Numbered from the stretch's first letter, positions 17,296 to 26,090 are shown. The stretch: 64,000 nt of DNA from Limnobacter thiooxidans (GCF_036323495.1 NZ_AP028947.1:3348001-3412000), one strand, 5' to 3'. Notes: generated from the sequence alone by a model not told the origin. Numbers and translations are program-made.

Positions 17296-17629
17296 GTCCA
17301 TTGCTGCCATTCAAACAAGTTCACCCTCCCTTGGCGGCTCTGCAGTCAAGGCCGTGCCAGAGGACGCCTCCAGATTTGCACAGCTGCTCTCTGAACCCAA
17401 CCCTGTCAATCAATCCGTCAAGACCTTTGTAGAAAAAGCTCAGGCTCAACTTGATCAGGACAAAGTGAACATGGACAAAAAACTCCGGGACTTTGATACA
17501 CGCGACAGTGTCTTCAGTCTCGTTGATGCAATGCACGTCAGCGCAATGAAATCGGTCTCCGTGCAATTAACAGGAAAAATTGGCAGCAAGGTTTCAGAGA
17601 GTTTCGAGCAGTTGGTGAAACAGCAGTAA
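17288..17629 (+). CDS. sctI: Type III secretion inner-rod protein SctI (YscI/HrpB family)
   Basis: 113 residues from a TTG start at 17288, overlapping the previous stop; GGAG lies about 7 bases before it and no ATG or GTG exists until residue 22. The pattern aligns along its length with YscI: ASRFAQLLSE, a middle helix KTFVEKAQAQLDQDKVNMDKKLRDFDTRDSVFSLVDAMHVSAM, and the C-terminal SVQLTGKIGSKVSESFEQLV. SctI forms the rod at the needle base and takes part in substrate switching. The neighbour 19 bases downstream is the needle-like gene. Confidence 0.75.
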   Translation: MIESIAAIQTSSPSLGGSAVKAVPEDASRFAQLLSEPNPVNQSVKTFVEKAQAQLDQDKVNMDKKLRDFDTRDSVFSLVDAMHVSAMKSVSVQLTGKIGSKVSESFEQLVKQQ

Positions 17630-17648
17630 CTCAACCAGAGGAGGTTGT

Positions 17649-17864
17649 ATGGAAGTTCTAGATGTGGGGGCCCGGGTGTTCGGCTTTGCAGACCGCCACG
17701 CCAAAAAAGTAGACGGTTTGCTTTCTCAACCCGAGTTTGGCACAACGCCTGCGGATATCGCTGTGATGAGTTATGAAATGCAAATGATGGGTTCCATGTG
17801 GCAACTTGCAGCAAGCCTGGTGAAAGACATGACCGAACCCCTCAAGAGCATAGTCAACAAATAA
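17649..17864 (+). CDS. sctF: Type III secretion needle protein SctF (YscF/MxiH family)
   Basis: 71 residues, close to the ~80-90 of known needle subunits, with a good GAGGAGG site. The C-terminal half (DIAVMSYEMQMMGSMWQLAASLVKDMTEPLKSIVNK) has the needle pattern of a helix rich in Met/Gln with a kink after a P-A-D turn and a K-D-M-x-x-x-x-K-x-I-x-x-K ending, as in YscF. It polymerises into the extracellular needle. The N-terminal half is less like the family, so I keep some doubt. Confidence 0.72.
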   Translation: MEVLDVGARVFGFADRHAKKVDGLLSQPEFGTTPADIAVMSYEMQMMGSMWQLAASLVKDMTEPLKSIVNK

Positions 17865-17875
17865 AGGAGAAAATT

Positions 17876-18040
17876 ATGTCAGCACCAGTTGGTGGTAGTG
17901 GCGGTGGCGATGCCGCTGGTCAAGCTCTGTTGGATATCGCAATCCAGGAATTGGCCCTTGTTCTTATTAGGAATCCACAAGAAGAACAACTTGAAAAGCA
18001 ACGAAAGGAGGAAAGGGACCGATTGGAAGGGAAGAACTAA
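17876..18040 (+). CDS. Unrecognised 54-residue protein
   Basis: ATG at 17876 with AAGGAGA 6-7 bases before it, a strong sign it is translated. A glycine-rich start (VGGSGGGDAAG) is followed by a hydrophobic helix (ALLDIAIQELALVLI) and a highly charged C-terminal helix (EEQLEKQRKEERDRLEG). It lies 11 bases after sctF. It could be a small needle-chaperone or secreted accessory like YscE or YscG, but only size and position suggest this. Confidence 0.6.
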   Translation: MSAPVGGSGGGDAAGQALLDIAIQELALVLIRNPQEEQLEKQRKEERDRLEGKN

Positions 18041-18096
18041 TTTTTTGTAGTGCGTAGTGCGATACCTCAAATCAATGATTTTAAAGGAGTTTGAAA

Positions 18097-18345
18097 ATGG
18101 CTGGTGTTAATAATTCAAGCGTGAGCGCTTCCATCAATGCTTTTGCAAATGCTGGTGATGATATGCAGGAAGCTGCATTGACTGAATTTCTAGCGACGAT
18201 TAACTCTGACCCCCCCCCTACCCCAGGCGAGGTGGCAGCAGCGGTTGCGGAAATGGGTATTTCGCTGGACACGGCAGCAAAAATTCTCTCCGCATGCGGC
18301 AAGTCAGCCGAATACGTCAAGGACGTACTCCAGGCAGCCCGTTAA
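18097..18345 (+). CDS. Unrecognised 82-residue protein with a poly-C tract
   Basis: ATG at 18097 with AAAGGAG before it. Small, acidic, Ala-rich, with DPPPTPGEVAAAVAEMGISLDTAAKIL, a pattern suggesting short helices. Codons for D-P-P-P contain nine consecutive C at 18210-18218, a classic slippage tract, so expression may switch on and off. It lies within the run of unnamed genes between the needle and translocators; no family recognised. Confidence 0.6.
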   Translation: MAGVNNSSVSASINAFANAGDDMQEAALTEFLATINSDPPPTPGEVAAAVAEMGISLDTAAKILSACGKSAEYVKDVLQAAR

Positions 18346-18379
18346 TAATTAATACAACACACCCACTCAGGAGCTACTC

Positions 18380-18940
18380 ATGGTACAAGCCATACCCCCC
18401 GCCACTGGCGCAGGTACAACCGCTTGGAAAGAACCCGAGCGCTACTCACCCGACCAGTCGAAAATGGACGCGTTGTGGGAAGCTGCCGGGAACCATGACT
18501 GGATGCAAGTATCCCTTCTCATGGGTGATCTTGAGTTGGGTGTAGTTGGCCACGAAATGAAACGGATTGCGGAATTGGGCGAACATTATGGGCGCCTGGA
18601 AAAAGCCGCAGATTCGCTGATGTCCGTCTTGAATGCACACACCAAAGATGGAACAGTCAAGGTAAGCCAGGGAATGAAAGATTTTCTTGACGTGGGTGCT
18701 GGCAAAAACCCCCAATCCGAAAGTGTCACGGAAATTTCCAACAAAATCAAAAACGGCGAATCCATTAATCAGGAACAGGCTCAGGAAATGTATGCCTGGG
18801 TGGCCGATGCAAAGCTTAAAGTTGTGCCCCCTGAATATTCCAGTGAAACACTGGCAGCTCAAGCCAAGAGCGCACGAGAACGCTATGACCAGAACGTCGC
18901 AGCCAGCAAATCCAGAATCGGTATTTGGGCTCTTAATTAA
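18380..18940 (+). CDS. Unrecognised 186-residue secretion-operon protein
   Basis: ATG at 18380 preceded by AGGAGCTACTC. Predicted soluble and mostly helical, with a Pro/Thr/Gly-rich start (IPPATGAGTTAW), a central LGEHYGRLEKAADSLMSVLN helix and an Ala-rich C-terminal helix. Length and place before the translocators are compatible with an EspA-, Bsp22- or tip-like extracellular component, or an early secreted regulator. No motif decides. The same leader sequence type precedes the next gene. Confidence 0.6.
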   Translation: MVQAIPPATGAGTTAWKEPERYSPDQSKMDALWEAAGNHDWMQVSLLMGDLELGVVGHEMKRIAELGEHYGRLEKAADSLMSVLNAHTKDGTVKVSQGMKDFLDVGAGKNPQSESVTEISNKIKNGESINQEQAQEMYAWVADAKLKVVPPEYSSETLAAQAKSARERYDQNVAASKSRIGIWALN

Positions 18941-19006
18941 TTCCAATGTAACTCCCTGACCGAAGCCTTTAATTGAATTGTCAGGATTTAAAACCAGGAG
19001 CTTCTC

Positions 19007-20194
19007 ATGAACACCGCCGCTGCCACTCCAAATACTGCTGCAAGCTCATCCATGGCGACTGCAAGCAACACACCGCCTATAACTGCAGATTCCCTGATTC
19101 AGGACTGGATGGACAAGAACGGAATTGAAGACCTTAGCAAGCTGTCGTTGACCGATCTTCAAAATCTGATCAAGTCGTTGTCCAAGACCCCCAACGCCAG
19201 CGGAGTCAGCTCAATATTGAGTCAGCTCAAACAACAGGAAAATGCCTGGAAATCTGCAGGCAATGGAAAAAATGAACTTTCCAACAAAATAGACGAATTG
19301 AAGTTTCAGCAAAAGTGCATTGATACCCTCGCAAAAGCCACCAAGGGACCAGACGAGCTTGATACAGCATCCAAAACGATTGCAACCTCCCTGCAAGGTC
19401 TTGAAAAACTGAACAATACTTTGCTGAAAGGTTCGCTGTCCTGGGAAGAGGATTCCGGCCCTGCAACAAAAGAAGCCATTACAAGTTTATTGGCTCAACT
19501 CGATGGCTTGAAAGCAGCCGGGCAAGATCTTGAAAAACTGGGTTTGCAAGGTTTGTACACACAAATGACCGAAGCCAATGCCACTTACACCAGTGCCTTG
19601 ACTGCTGCGGGAACAGATGATGCCAAAACCAAAATAGCGGGCTCTGATCTTCGAAAAAACCTTGCAACGGCCTTCAAGGAATATTATTTGTCTGCAGGGC
19701 TTTCAGAAACGCACGGTCTTGTTCAAAGAGAAGGAGATACGGCAAAAGGAGAGTCTGTCTACCAAGGTTTTCTCACCACCCCCATGGATGAGAACTGGCG
19801 GCCACATTCAGCAGGTTCAAGCAAAAAAGAAGTGCAAAACGCCCTGGATGAATCGCATCGCATGTTTAAAGAAGCGGAAGCAAAAGGCGATACCGACGGG
19901 ATGAAGTATTTCAAGGAAAGAATGGGTTTGCTGCGTACTGCCGGTGAAAAACTTGCAGATGGCAAAACCCGCCCATTGGTTGCAGTGGTTGAAATGTACA
20001 TCGGTCTGATCAACCTGGACTCCGTACGCCTGACAGGCTTGCGTCAAAATGCGCTAGATGCAGGTGAACAGGATCTTGCCGACAAAATCAAAACCCGTAT
20101 TGATGAAATAGGACAACTCATTCAGGAGGTTGTGAAGGGTCAGGTCAAACTGCTCGACAACGAACAGAACATGATGGCCGCCATTCGAACTTGA
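19007..20194 (+). CDS. Candidate type III tip or translocon-associated protein
   Basis: 395 residues, ATG preceded by AGGAGCTTCTC. A Ser/Ala/Thr-rich N-terminus (1-30), typical of a type III secretion signal, then long helices: SLTDLQNLIKSLSK, QLDGLKAAGQDLEKLGLQGLYTQM, and a C-terminal coiled coil (TRIDEIGQLIQEVVKGQVKLLDNEQNMM). The gene stands directly before the sctE-like translocator, the place of lcrV in Yersinia, and a large helical protein ending in coiled coil fits a hydrophilic tip protein (SctA). No sequence match to LcrV, IpaD or BipD is visible, so this is a positional guess. Confidence 0.55.
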   Translation: MNTAAATPNTAASSSMATASNTPPITADSLIQDWMDKNGIEDLSKLSLTDLQNLIKSLSKTPNASGVSSILSQLKQQENAWKSAGNGKNELSNKIDELKFQQKCIDTLAKATKGPDELDTASKTIATSLQGLEKLNNTLLKGSLSWEEDSGPATKEAITSLLAQLDGLKAAGQDLEKLGLQGLYTQMTEANATYTSALTAAGTDDAKTKIAGSDLRKNLATAFKEYYLSAGLSETHGLVQREGDTAKGESVYQGFLTTPMDENWRPHSAGSSKKEVQNALDESHRMFKEAEAKGDTDGMKYFKERMGLLRTAGEKLADGKTRPLVAVVEMYIGLINLDSVRLTGLRQNALDAGEQDLADKIKTRIDEIGQLIQEVVKGQVKLLDNEQNMMAAIRT

Positions 20195-20237
20195 TGGCTT
20201 CCATTTTACTCGGCCAGAAGTTTCAGGAGAGCCCGCA

Positions 20238-21137
20238 ATGACTACTTCAAGTTCGTCGGTTTTGCCTTCAGCCACAGCGACTGGAGCATCAGAATCAAGT
20301 GAAGACACTTTCTTTGAAAGCCTTGCATTATTTACTCTTGAAAATCTGAAAAAAGCCAGGGAAACCCTGACCGGAATCATGGAAGGTCTGGAGGGAACAG
20401 AGCGGGCGAAAGTTTCCTACATTCGGGATCAAGTCGACAAGTTCATTGAACAACTAAAAAAGTCAAAATCTGCTGGCGTGCTGGGCAAGGTATTCAAGGC
20501 CCTCGGTATTGTCGGGCTGATTCTCTCTGCCTTGGTGGCCTGTATCATCCCCACCCCCATGACAGTGGCTATTTTTGCAGTGGCCTTGGTAATGGTGATG
20601 GAGCCGCTGATTGCTGAAGCTGGGGGCTACGACTCCGTCATTCAGAAAGGGATGAGCGAGATGATGAAAGGCCTTTCCAGTGTATTCGGCAATGTCGGTG
20701 GGGCAATTGTAGGCGCCATCCTCATCTTGGTGATGATGTTGCTGGTCACTTCTGCGGCGGCAAGTGGATTGGCGATGATGGGTACTTCGTTGGCACAATC
20801 CACGTCCGCGGCAGCTCAGTTTCTGCGCCAGTTACCCAATTTTCTGCAAGGCATGTTAACCGGTGAATTGACCATGTCACAGCAAGCAGCCCTGCTTCGT
20901 TTTCTGGAAGCGACCGAGTCTTGCATTACTGCTGCACAAGGTGGTCTACAGGTGGGCATGGGGATGCTCAAAATGGAAGTGGCCAAGCTGATGCATGCGT
21001 TTGAGCTTGATCAGGCTTCCATTGATCTCATTAATCATCTACTGGAGTCTGTTGGTCAAGACGCAGCGGCGTATCAAAGCGAGATCAACAACCAACTTCA
21101 AATGATGCCGCAACTCTTTGCCCCTCTTCAGGCCTAG
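20238..21137 (+). CDS. sctE: Type III translocator SctE (YopB/IpaB/BopB-like pore protein)
   Basis: 299 residues with CAGGAG before the ATG. Two strongly hydrophobic regions, ~87-125 (ALGIVGLILSALVACIIPTP then VAIFAVALVMVM) and ~152-180 (NVGGAIVGAILILVMMLLV), are flanked by helices: VSYIRDQVDKFIEQLKKSKS before, and an amphipathic C-terminal half. This hydrophobic-hairpin layout is characteristic of the large translocator that inserts in the host membrane. It is shorter than YopB (401), mainly at the N-terminus. A matching class II chaperone (SycD/LcrH) is not seen. Confidence 0.75.
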   Translation: MTTSSSSVLPSATATGASESSEDTFFESLALFTLENLKKARETLTGIMEGLEGTERAKVSYIRDQVDKFIEQLKKSKSAGVLGKVFKALGIVGLILSALVACIIPTPMTVAIFAVALVMVMEPLIAEAGGYDSVIQKGMSEMMKGLSSVFGNVGGAIVGAILILVMMLLVTSAAASGLAMMGTSLAQSTSAAAQFLRQLPNFLQGMLTGELTMSQQAALLRFLEATESCITAAQGGLQVGMGMLKMEVAKLMHAFELDQASIDLINHLLESVGQDAAAYQSEINNQLQMMPQLFAPLQA

Positions 21138-21168
21138 TCGTGGCAATTTTAAAAATCCGGAGCCAACC

Positions 21169-21954
21169 ATGAGCATGAACGAAGTTTCTACCCCGATTAC
21201 TACATCTTTCACATCCACAGTCCCGGCGGGAACTTCCAAGGCCTCCACAGCCCCCTTGAGCACCCAGGAAAAAACCCAGCTTACAGAAGAACTGATGTCT
21301 TCATTTGCAATGACCAAGGAGCAAGCAGGAGTATTTCTCAATTCAGTTGACCCTGCGCAAGTTCGAACCTACCTGGACTTGGCGAGCGGCAAATCAAACA
21401 TCTCCCGTGATCAGGCCAAGCAAATGTGGGGACTCTCGGACGAAGAACTCGATAAAATGTTTGGGAATCAAAAAACACTCGGCGTATTCGACAACCCTTT
21501 TGGTGACTTGTTCATCCGCTTTTTGATGTTGAGTTATTCCTTGGGTCTTGACGTCAAGAAACTGATGATGGATGTCTCAGGACTACGCTTTGATCAGGCG
21601 GTTGATGCCGCACAAAAACGACTGGATGGAGCAACGACCGAGTTTGCCTGCGCCATGGCGGCGGCTGCGATCTTTATCGGCTTTTCAGGTGCAAGCTTCT
21701 ACAAAGTTGCCCAAATGCGAAACGACAAAACAGTCAATCCTCATGACCCAAAGTGGCAATGGTACAGCCCCATGACAGCCAACCTGATGACGCAACCCAT
21801 TACTTCAGGTGGACAGTTCGGTAAGGCACTAGAAGACTACGATGCCTCAATACTGGATGGACACAATCAACTACTCGACAACGTGTACCAGCAACTAAGC
21901 ACCGCCTGGCAAGGTTCCAACGATGCTCAACGCGGCTACCTCGCCGGACTTTAA
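21169..21954 (+). CDS. sctB: Probable minor type III translocator SctB (YopD-like)
   Basis: 261 residues from the ATG at 21169 (CCGGAG site), rather than an upstream in-frame start that overlaps the previous gene. Thr/Ser-rich N-terminus (1-35), then helical segments, a single hydrophobic segment FACAMAAAAIFIGFSGASFY (~159-178) and a polar C-terminus. One membrane segment plus position after sctE fits the small translocator. The sequence itself does not visibly match YopD or BopD, so position carries most weight. Confidence 0.6.
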   Translation: MSMNEVSTPITTSFTSTVPAGTSKASTAPLSTQEKTQLTEELMSSFAMTKEQAGVFLNSVDPAQVRTYLDLASGKSNISRDQAKQMWGLSDEELDKMFGNQKTLGVFDNPFGDLFIRFLMLSYSLGLDVKKLMMDVSGLRFDQAVDAAQKRLDGATTEFACAMAAAAIFIGFSGASFYKVAQMRNDKTVNPHDPKWQWYSPMTANLMTQPITSGGQFGKALEDYDASILDGHNQLLDNVYQQLSTAWQGSNDAQRGYLAGL

Positions 21955-21975
21955 TTTCGTATCAGGAGCAATCGC

Positions 21976-24018
21976 ATGTCAGCAACCAGTACAGTAAACA
22001 CCGCCTACGTGCCTAACGCAGGTCTCACACCCAGCAACGTGGACGGCGACGGGAATGAGAACATTGGAATGACAGTGGTCGACGGTGAAAACAAGTTCTA
22101 CTACAAAGCAGGCAAAAGCGTATTTCTCTTTAACAGTGAGGCTGAACGCCAAAGCATGCTGGAGTGGGCCAGCTCGGTCAGTGGCGTTGCCATCGATGAT
22201 CTTGAAGCAAAAGACGTCAAAGGTGTCGTCAACAAATATGAACTGACCACCGACTGGAATACGGTATCGGATTTATTCACTGGAGATGATGGCAAGGAAA
22301 CTCGGGCATGGATGATCACTGTCAAAACTCCAATTTTTGACAAGATTGATACAAAAATTTCTAAAGATTTTTTTGGTGGAGAAGCCCCATTTTTCTCGCC
22401 CGGATCAGAACAATACCTCAAGCATCGCACATTCAATTTCAATGGAGATCCAGCTGTAGATGGTGGGCAACTCGCTGGTTTGACTGGCAGCGCACAGTTT
22501 CTTTTTAACAAGAACTATGAGGGCAAGACTACCACGCCTACTGACCTGGCCGCCTTACCTGACCCTGTTGAAACGCTGTGCAAATCACTTTTTGGAAGTG
22601 ATGTTGCCATTACCCAGGAACACCTCAACATCCTCAAACTGATGGGATTGGTGACAGGTGATGCGACGAAAGGTGTAGGCGACTGGGCCTTGTCTACTGC
22701 AGGGCAAACCAGCTCTTCCAAACTTGCAGAGAAAGAACCACTCAAGTTTATTGCTTCCATGGCCACACTGGCCATGAAACCTGAAGACCTCGTGGAAGCT
22801 TCTGGCGCGTCCGTGTTCTTCAAGGGTGATGCATATGCCCCAGTTGCAGACTCGAACCCGGCGAAAAATTATGCAGCAACAGATGTTGAAAGCCTGGCCA
22901 AGAAAGTTTACAAGAACATGGAAGGTACAGTCGAGACCTTGCCGGCTGGACTTGGAGCCACTACAGGACAGAAAGACAGTATTCTGAAACTTGTTACCAA
23001 TCTTCTGAATTTGCCCGCCACCACCACTTGGGAACAATTGACACCATCTCAAATCAACACCGCTATTTCGATGGGGTTGGCCGCTTACAACCCCACCACC
23101 AATGCGCTGACTCTGACCGGCAATGGAGCTACTTACATCAGCAGCAAGGCAGCTGTGCCTGCCACGGCTCCGCCCGTAACAACAGCTGCTGCCGAACAAG
23201 ATACTGGCTTGAAAGCCTTCTGGGATGCATTGAATACGTTCTACACCACGGGTGGTCCACTGGGCGCAGATCGGGCAGAAGTTCACCGGCATGATGCGGG
23301 TGTCAAGAACGATCGCTTTGGCACTTTGGGTATTGGAGCGCTGGGCCAAGCAAGTGCCACAGATGAGGATTTCTGGAAGGATGCTGAACTGAGTCATTTG
23401 AACGGAGACCAGCGAACACAGCTTATCAACGCCAGCAACACCCTGCTTAAACCGGAATACGGAACATACCTTGCCCAAGTAAGTACCCTCAATGGCGGTT
23501 CAGGTGAAGCCAATGTTTTCCTGACAGGTCAAATGAACACCTGGCTGGTGAACAACCATGGCGACTGGCAAGGTCAGGGTGGCGCTGGCAGCGACGACAG
23601 AGCAACTGCAAACTTCAACAATGCCGCATTTGCTGTACCAGCCACTTTTGTATTCGATGCAACTGGTTTGTCGATGAGCGCCGAGACTACCGCCAGCATA
23701 GACGCCATGTCGGCAAAACTGTTTGGTAAAAACTTCTCGGCCATGACAGCGGACGAGAAGAAAAAAGCGATGTACATTCTGACCTCTTCGTTCAACACCT
23801 TTGCTTACACCCCGCCTGTTTATGCAGAGGTGGCCGGTGCTACTGCCGATGCGAAAACCACGAACAGGGTTATCACTCCAGGAATGGTGTATACACGCCC
23901 AGGCATTGTTGTTCCCGGAAGTGTTTCCCCCAGTGAACTCGCTGTGCCTGAAAAAGTAGAAAATCAAGAAGCAGAGGATGAAGAGGAGTATGAAGAGAAC
24001 TGGTACGGAAACTCTTGA
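21976..24018 (+). CDS. Large unrecognised protein, candidate secreted effector or translocon accessory
   Basis: 680 residues, AGGAG site 9 bases before the ATG. No signal peptide or membrane helix is seen. The N-terminus is polar and Thr/Asn-rich (SATSTVNTAYVPNAGLTPSN), consistent with a type III secretion signal. The middle has several D/N/G-rich turns, and the C-terminus is strongly acidic (ENQEAEDEEEYEEN). It shows no catalytic motif I recognise. It is the longest gene of the operon and comes right after the translocators, where some systems carry an exported effector or hook-like protein. Confidence 0.65.
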   Translation: MSATSTVNTAYVPNAGLTPSNVDGDGNENIGMTVVDGENKFYYKAGKSVFLFNSEAERQSMLEWASSVSGVAIDDLEAKDVKGVVNKYELTTDWNTVSDLFTGDDGKETRAWMITVKTPIFDKIDTKISKDFFGGEAPFFSPGSEQYLKHRTFNFNGDPAVDGGQLAGLTGSAQFLFNKNYEGKTTTPTDLAALPDPVETLCKSLFGSDVAITQEHLNILKLMGLVTGDATKGVGDWALSTAGQTSSSKLAEKEPLKFIASMATLAMKPEDLVEASGASVFFKGDAYAPVADSNPAKNYAATDVESLAKKVYKNMEGTVETLPAGLGATTGQKDSILKLVTNLLNLPATTTWEQLTPSQINTAISMGLAAYNPTTNALTLTGNGATYISSKAAVPATAPPVTTAAAEQDTGLKAFWDALNTFYTTGGPLGADRAEVHRHDAGVKNDRFGTLGIGALGQASATDEDFWKDAELSHLNGDQRTQLINASNTLLKPEYGTYLAQVSTLNGGSGEANVFLTGQMNTWLVNNHGDWQGQGGAGSDDRATANFNNAAFAVPATFVFDATGLSMSAETTASIDAMSAKLFGKNFSAMTADEKKKAMYILTSSFNTFAYTPPVYAEVAGATADAKTTNRVITPGMVYTRPGIVVPGSVSPSELAVPEKVENQEAEDEEEYEENWYGNS

Positions 24019-24047
24019 GATCCCTCAACTTCAGAATATGTTGAAAT

Positions 24048-24746
24048 ATGGCTAAAATTGGCTGGGTCAATATCGCGGAAAAAGCAGCATTCGCTTACCC
24101 GTCCCCGAGAAAGTTTATTCCTCCAAAAGACATGAATACGCTTTCGAAGGGTTTTTTATCTTGCCCAGCCATGCGACATTATTTTGATGACACCTACATG
24201 GTTTGCAGTGCATTTTCATTGAGACTTCGAAGGGTAACCGAGGGGAAAGGATTCACAATTCGACCCGTTTACCCTTTCACCAGTCTTGCAACCAATCAAG
24301 TTTCAAAACTAGTCAAAATTCAACCTGAGTCAACTTGGCGCAAGCCTGAACGTGTTGTGCTACAGATATCGACTCCTTACCTGTTTTTTTCAGATGATCC
24401 AATTGAAATAGAACAGATGCACCCAACTTTAGGCGACAGCGACTCACTGAACTGGAACCTCATACCAGGTCGATTTGATATTTTCGCCTGGCAGCGTGCA
24501 TTGAACTTTGCTGCGGAATGGGACAGCCTCCGAGGAGACTTCATTCTTCGAACAGGCGACCCTATGTATTTTTTGAGATTTGCAGGTGATTGTAAAAAGC
24601 CCAATGAACTGATCGAGTTTCCTATGAGCAATGAACTGCGGGAACGGCTTCGACTTTTTCGAGGCATTGCCGCAGTTAGGCGTGGCACTTTCGGACTGAT
24701 GGCTGAAGCTTCACGTGCACGGGAAAACATCAAACTGATGGAGTAA
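24048..24746 (+). CDS. Unrecognised 232-residue protein, phage-like in style
   Basis: No signal peptide or membrane helix. The segment FLSCPAMRHYFDDTYMVCSAFSLRLRRV (~37-64) and later PGRFDIFAWQRALNF and LRTGDPMYFLRF weakly recall uncharacterised proteins known mainly from tailed phages, which have a C-P-A ... N-T-Y ... S-P pattern. It is 29 bases after the large unnamed gene and 7 bases before the next one, so it seems part of the same transcript. A role in secretion is possible but not shown. Confidence is for the gene being real. Confidence 0.65.
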   Translation: MAKIGWVNIAEKAAFAYPSPRKFIPPKDMNTLSKGFLSCPAMRHYFDDTYMVCSAFSLRLRRVTEGKGFTIRPVYPFTSLATNQVSKLVKIQPESTWRKPERVVLQISTPYLFFSDDPIEIEQMHPTLGDSDSLNWNLIPGRFDIFAWQRALNFAAEWDSLRGDFILRTGDPMYFLRFAGDCKKPNELIEFPMSNELRERLRLFRGIAAVRRGTFGLMAEASRARENIKLME

Positions 24747-24753
24747 GCGGGCG

Positions 24754-25050
24754 ATGACTGGAATATTTGTGAATGAGATAGTGTCAGTGTATGAACACGA
24801 GGGCTGCGCCACCCTCACGCTTGCTTATCAAAACAAGACACAACCGGCTGAAAACACGGAACCATCCCCTATGACCGCTGATTTGATCAACATTGTCATG
24901 CCAATCAAACAACTTTCATCCCTGCACTTGGCACTTTGCAAGACTTTGGGTTTGTCGCTTGATGAAGCACCTGACAAGTATCAGTTGCAGACTCATCCAG
25001 AAGAGTCTTTGGGTGAACCCTTGTTTACATCTGAAGGCTCTTCTGCCTGA
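24754..25050 (+). CDS. Unrecognised 98-residue protein overlapping sctU tail to tail
   Basis: ATG 7 bases after the previous stop. The last 58 bases overlap the 3' end of sctU on the other strand, which is unusual and marks the meeting of the two operons. The middle stretch MTADLINIVMPIKQLSSLHLALCKTLGL has a strand-helix look similar to small DUF3467-like proteins, a weak resemblance only. Function unknown. Confidence 0.5.
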   Translation: MTGIFVNEIVSVYEHEGCATLTLAYQNKTQPAENTEPSPMTADLINIVMPIKQLSSLHLALCKTLGLSLDEAPDKYQLQTHPEESLGEPLFTSEGSSA

Positions 25051-26090
25051 TTGTTGGCAGACAGCTGGAAGACAGCACGAAACACCTCTGCAGCCAATTC
25101 CAGGTGATCTCGCTGAATGTACTCATCCACTTCGCAATCACTGTAAATCATGCGAGCAAGCTTCACATTCACAATGATAGGAATACCCAATTCCGTTGCA
25201 CGCCGGCGAATCTCGAATGCCTCGAGGTCTTCACCCATGGCCACAATGTAGGGAATATCATGAACACCTGGCTCATAATCCAATGCGACAGAAATATGGG
25301 TTGGATTCGCAACCACGACTTTTGAAGAAGTGATTCGACTCAAGGACGAGTTAAGCAGATTGCGGTGCTCTCGTTTGCGATGCTGAACCATTTGCTGGTT
25401 TCCATACATCTGCTTCTGTTCGTCCTGTACGTCGCTGAGACTCATTTTCAGATTCTTTAACCAGTTTTTCCTTTCAATCACCCAGTCAAGAAATGCCACG
25501 ACAATAAAGGCGGCTAAAGTCGTGAAAATCACCTTCTTAAGTACGCCCTCCAGCAAGCCCAGCATTTCTTCCATGCCAGCCCTGTAGCTATACACCATGT
25601 CATTCAGCATACCGACAAAAACCTGAAACACAACCCAGGCGACAATCAGGACTTTGCACAGCGCCAGCAGGAGTTGGAGTACGGATTTTTTGGAAAAAAG
25701 ATTCTTGAAGTTTTGAACTACATCCAGTTTTTTGAATGAAGGCATTGCGGCCTCTGGAGCCACAAGAAAGCCGATTTGAAACCAGGTGAGTAGAGTGGTA
25801 GCAAGCGCACACACGGCGACAATTGGAAAAGTTGTCAGCAAGAACACTTCAAAAGCAGCAGCAATTACATCGCCGGAAAAATGGTGGGGAGATTGAAGCC
25901 CAGCGGTGACGATCACATTCATCAATTCTGTAAAGTGATTTCGGTAACCGGGCATGGACCAAAATATGACGGCATAAGCAATCAGCAAATTGAATACAAT
26001 CTTGATGTCTTTGCTGACAGAGACTTGGCCTTTCTTACGGGCATCCTCAATTTTCTTTTGGGTGGCTGGCAGGGTTTTTTCACCGCTCAT
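24993..26090 (-). CDS. sctU: Type III secretion autoprotease export switch SctU
   Basis: 365 residues, the normal FlhB/YscU length. N-terminal membrane part with four hydrophobic segments (~33-60, 75-110, 140-165, 185-205) and a cytoplasmic domain carrying the self-cleavage motif NPTH (~262-265) followed by the family's ISVALDYEPG. Cleavage between Asn and Pro changes export from needle parts to translocators. It starts within the last codon of sctT (4-base overlap) and is the last gene of the minus-strand operon. The C-terminal ~20 residues are poorly conserved and overlap the gene on the opposite strand. Confidence 0.97.
   Translation of the reverse strand: MSGEKTLPATQKKIEDARKKGQVSVSKDIKIVFNLLIAYAVIFWSMPGYRNHFTELMNVIVTAGLQSPHHFSGDVIAAAFEVFLLTTFPIVAVCALATTLLTWFQIGFLVAPEAAMPSFKKLDVVQNFKNLFSKKSVLQLLLALCKVLIVAWVVFQVFVGMLNDMVYSYRAGMEEMLGLLEGVLKKVIFTTLAAFIVVAFLDWVIERKNWLKNLKMSLSDVQDEQKQMYGNQQMVQHRKREHRNLLNSSLSRITSSKVVVANPTHISVALDYEPGVHDIPYIVAMGEDLEAFEIRRRATELGIPIIVNVKLARMIYSDCEVDEYIQRDHLELAAEVFRAVFQLSANNQAEEPSDVNKGSPKDSSG

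Noticed and set aside
24018..25050. Translocator chaperone (SycD/LcrH) among the genes after the translocators
   Set aside because: Neither the 232- nor the 98-residue protein shows TPR helices of that family.
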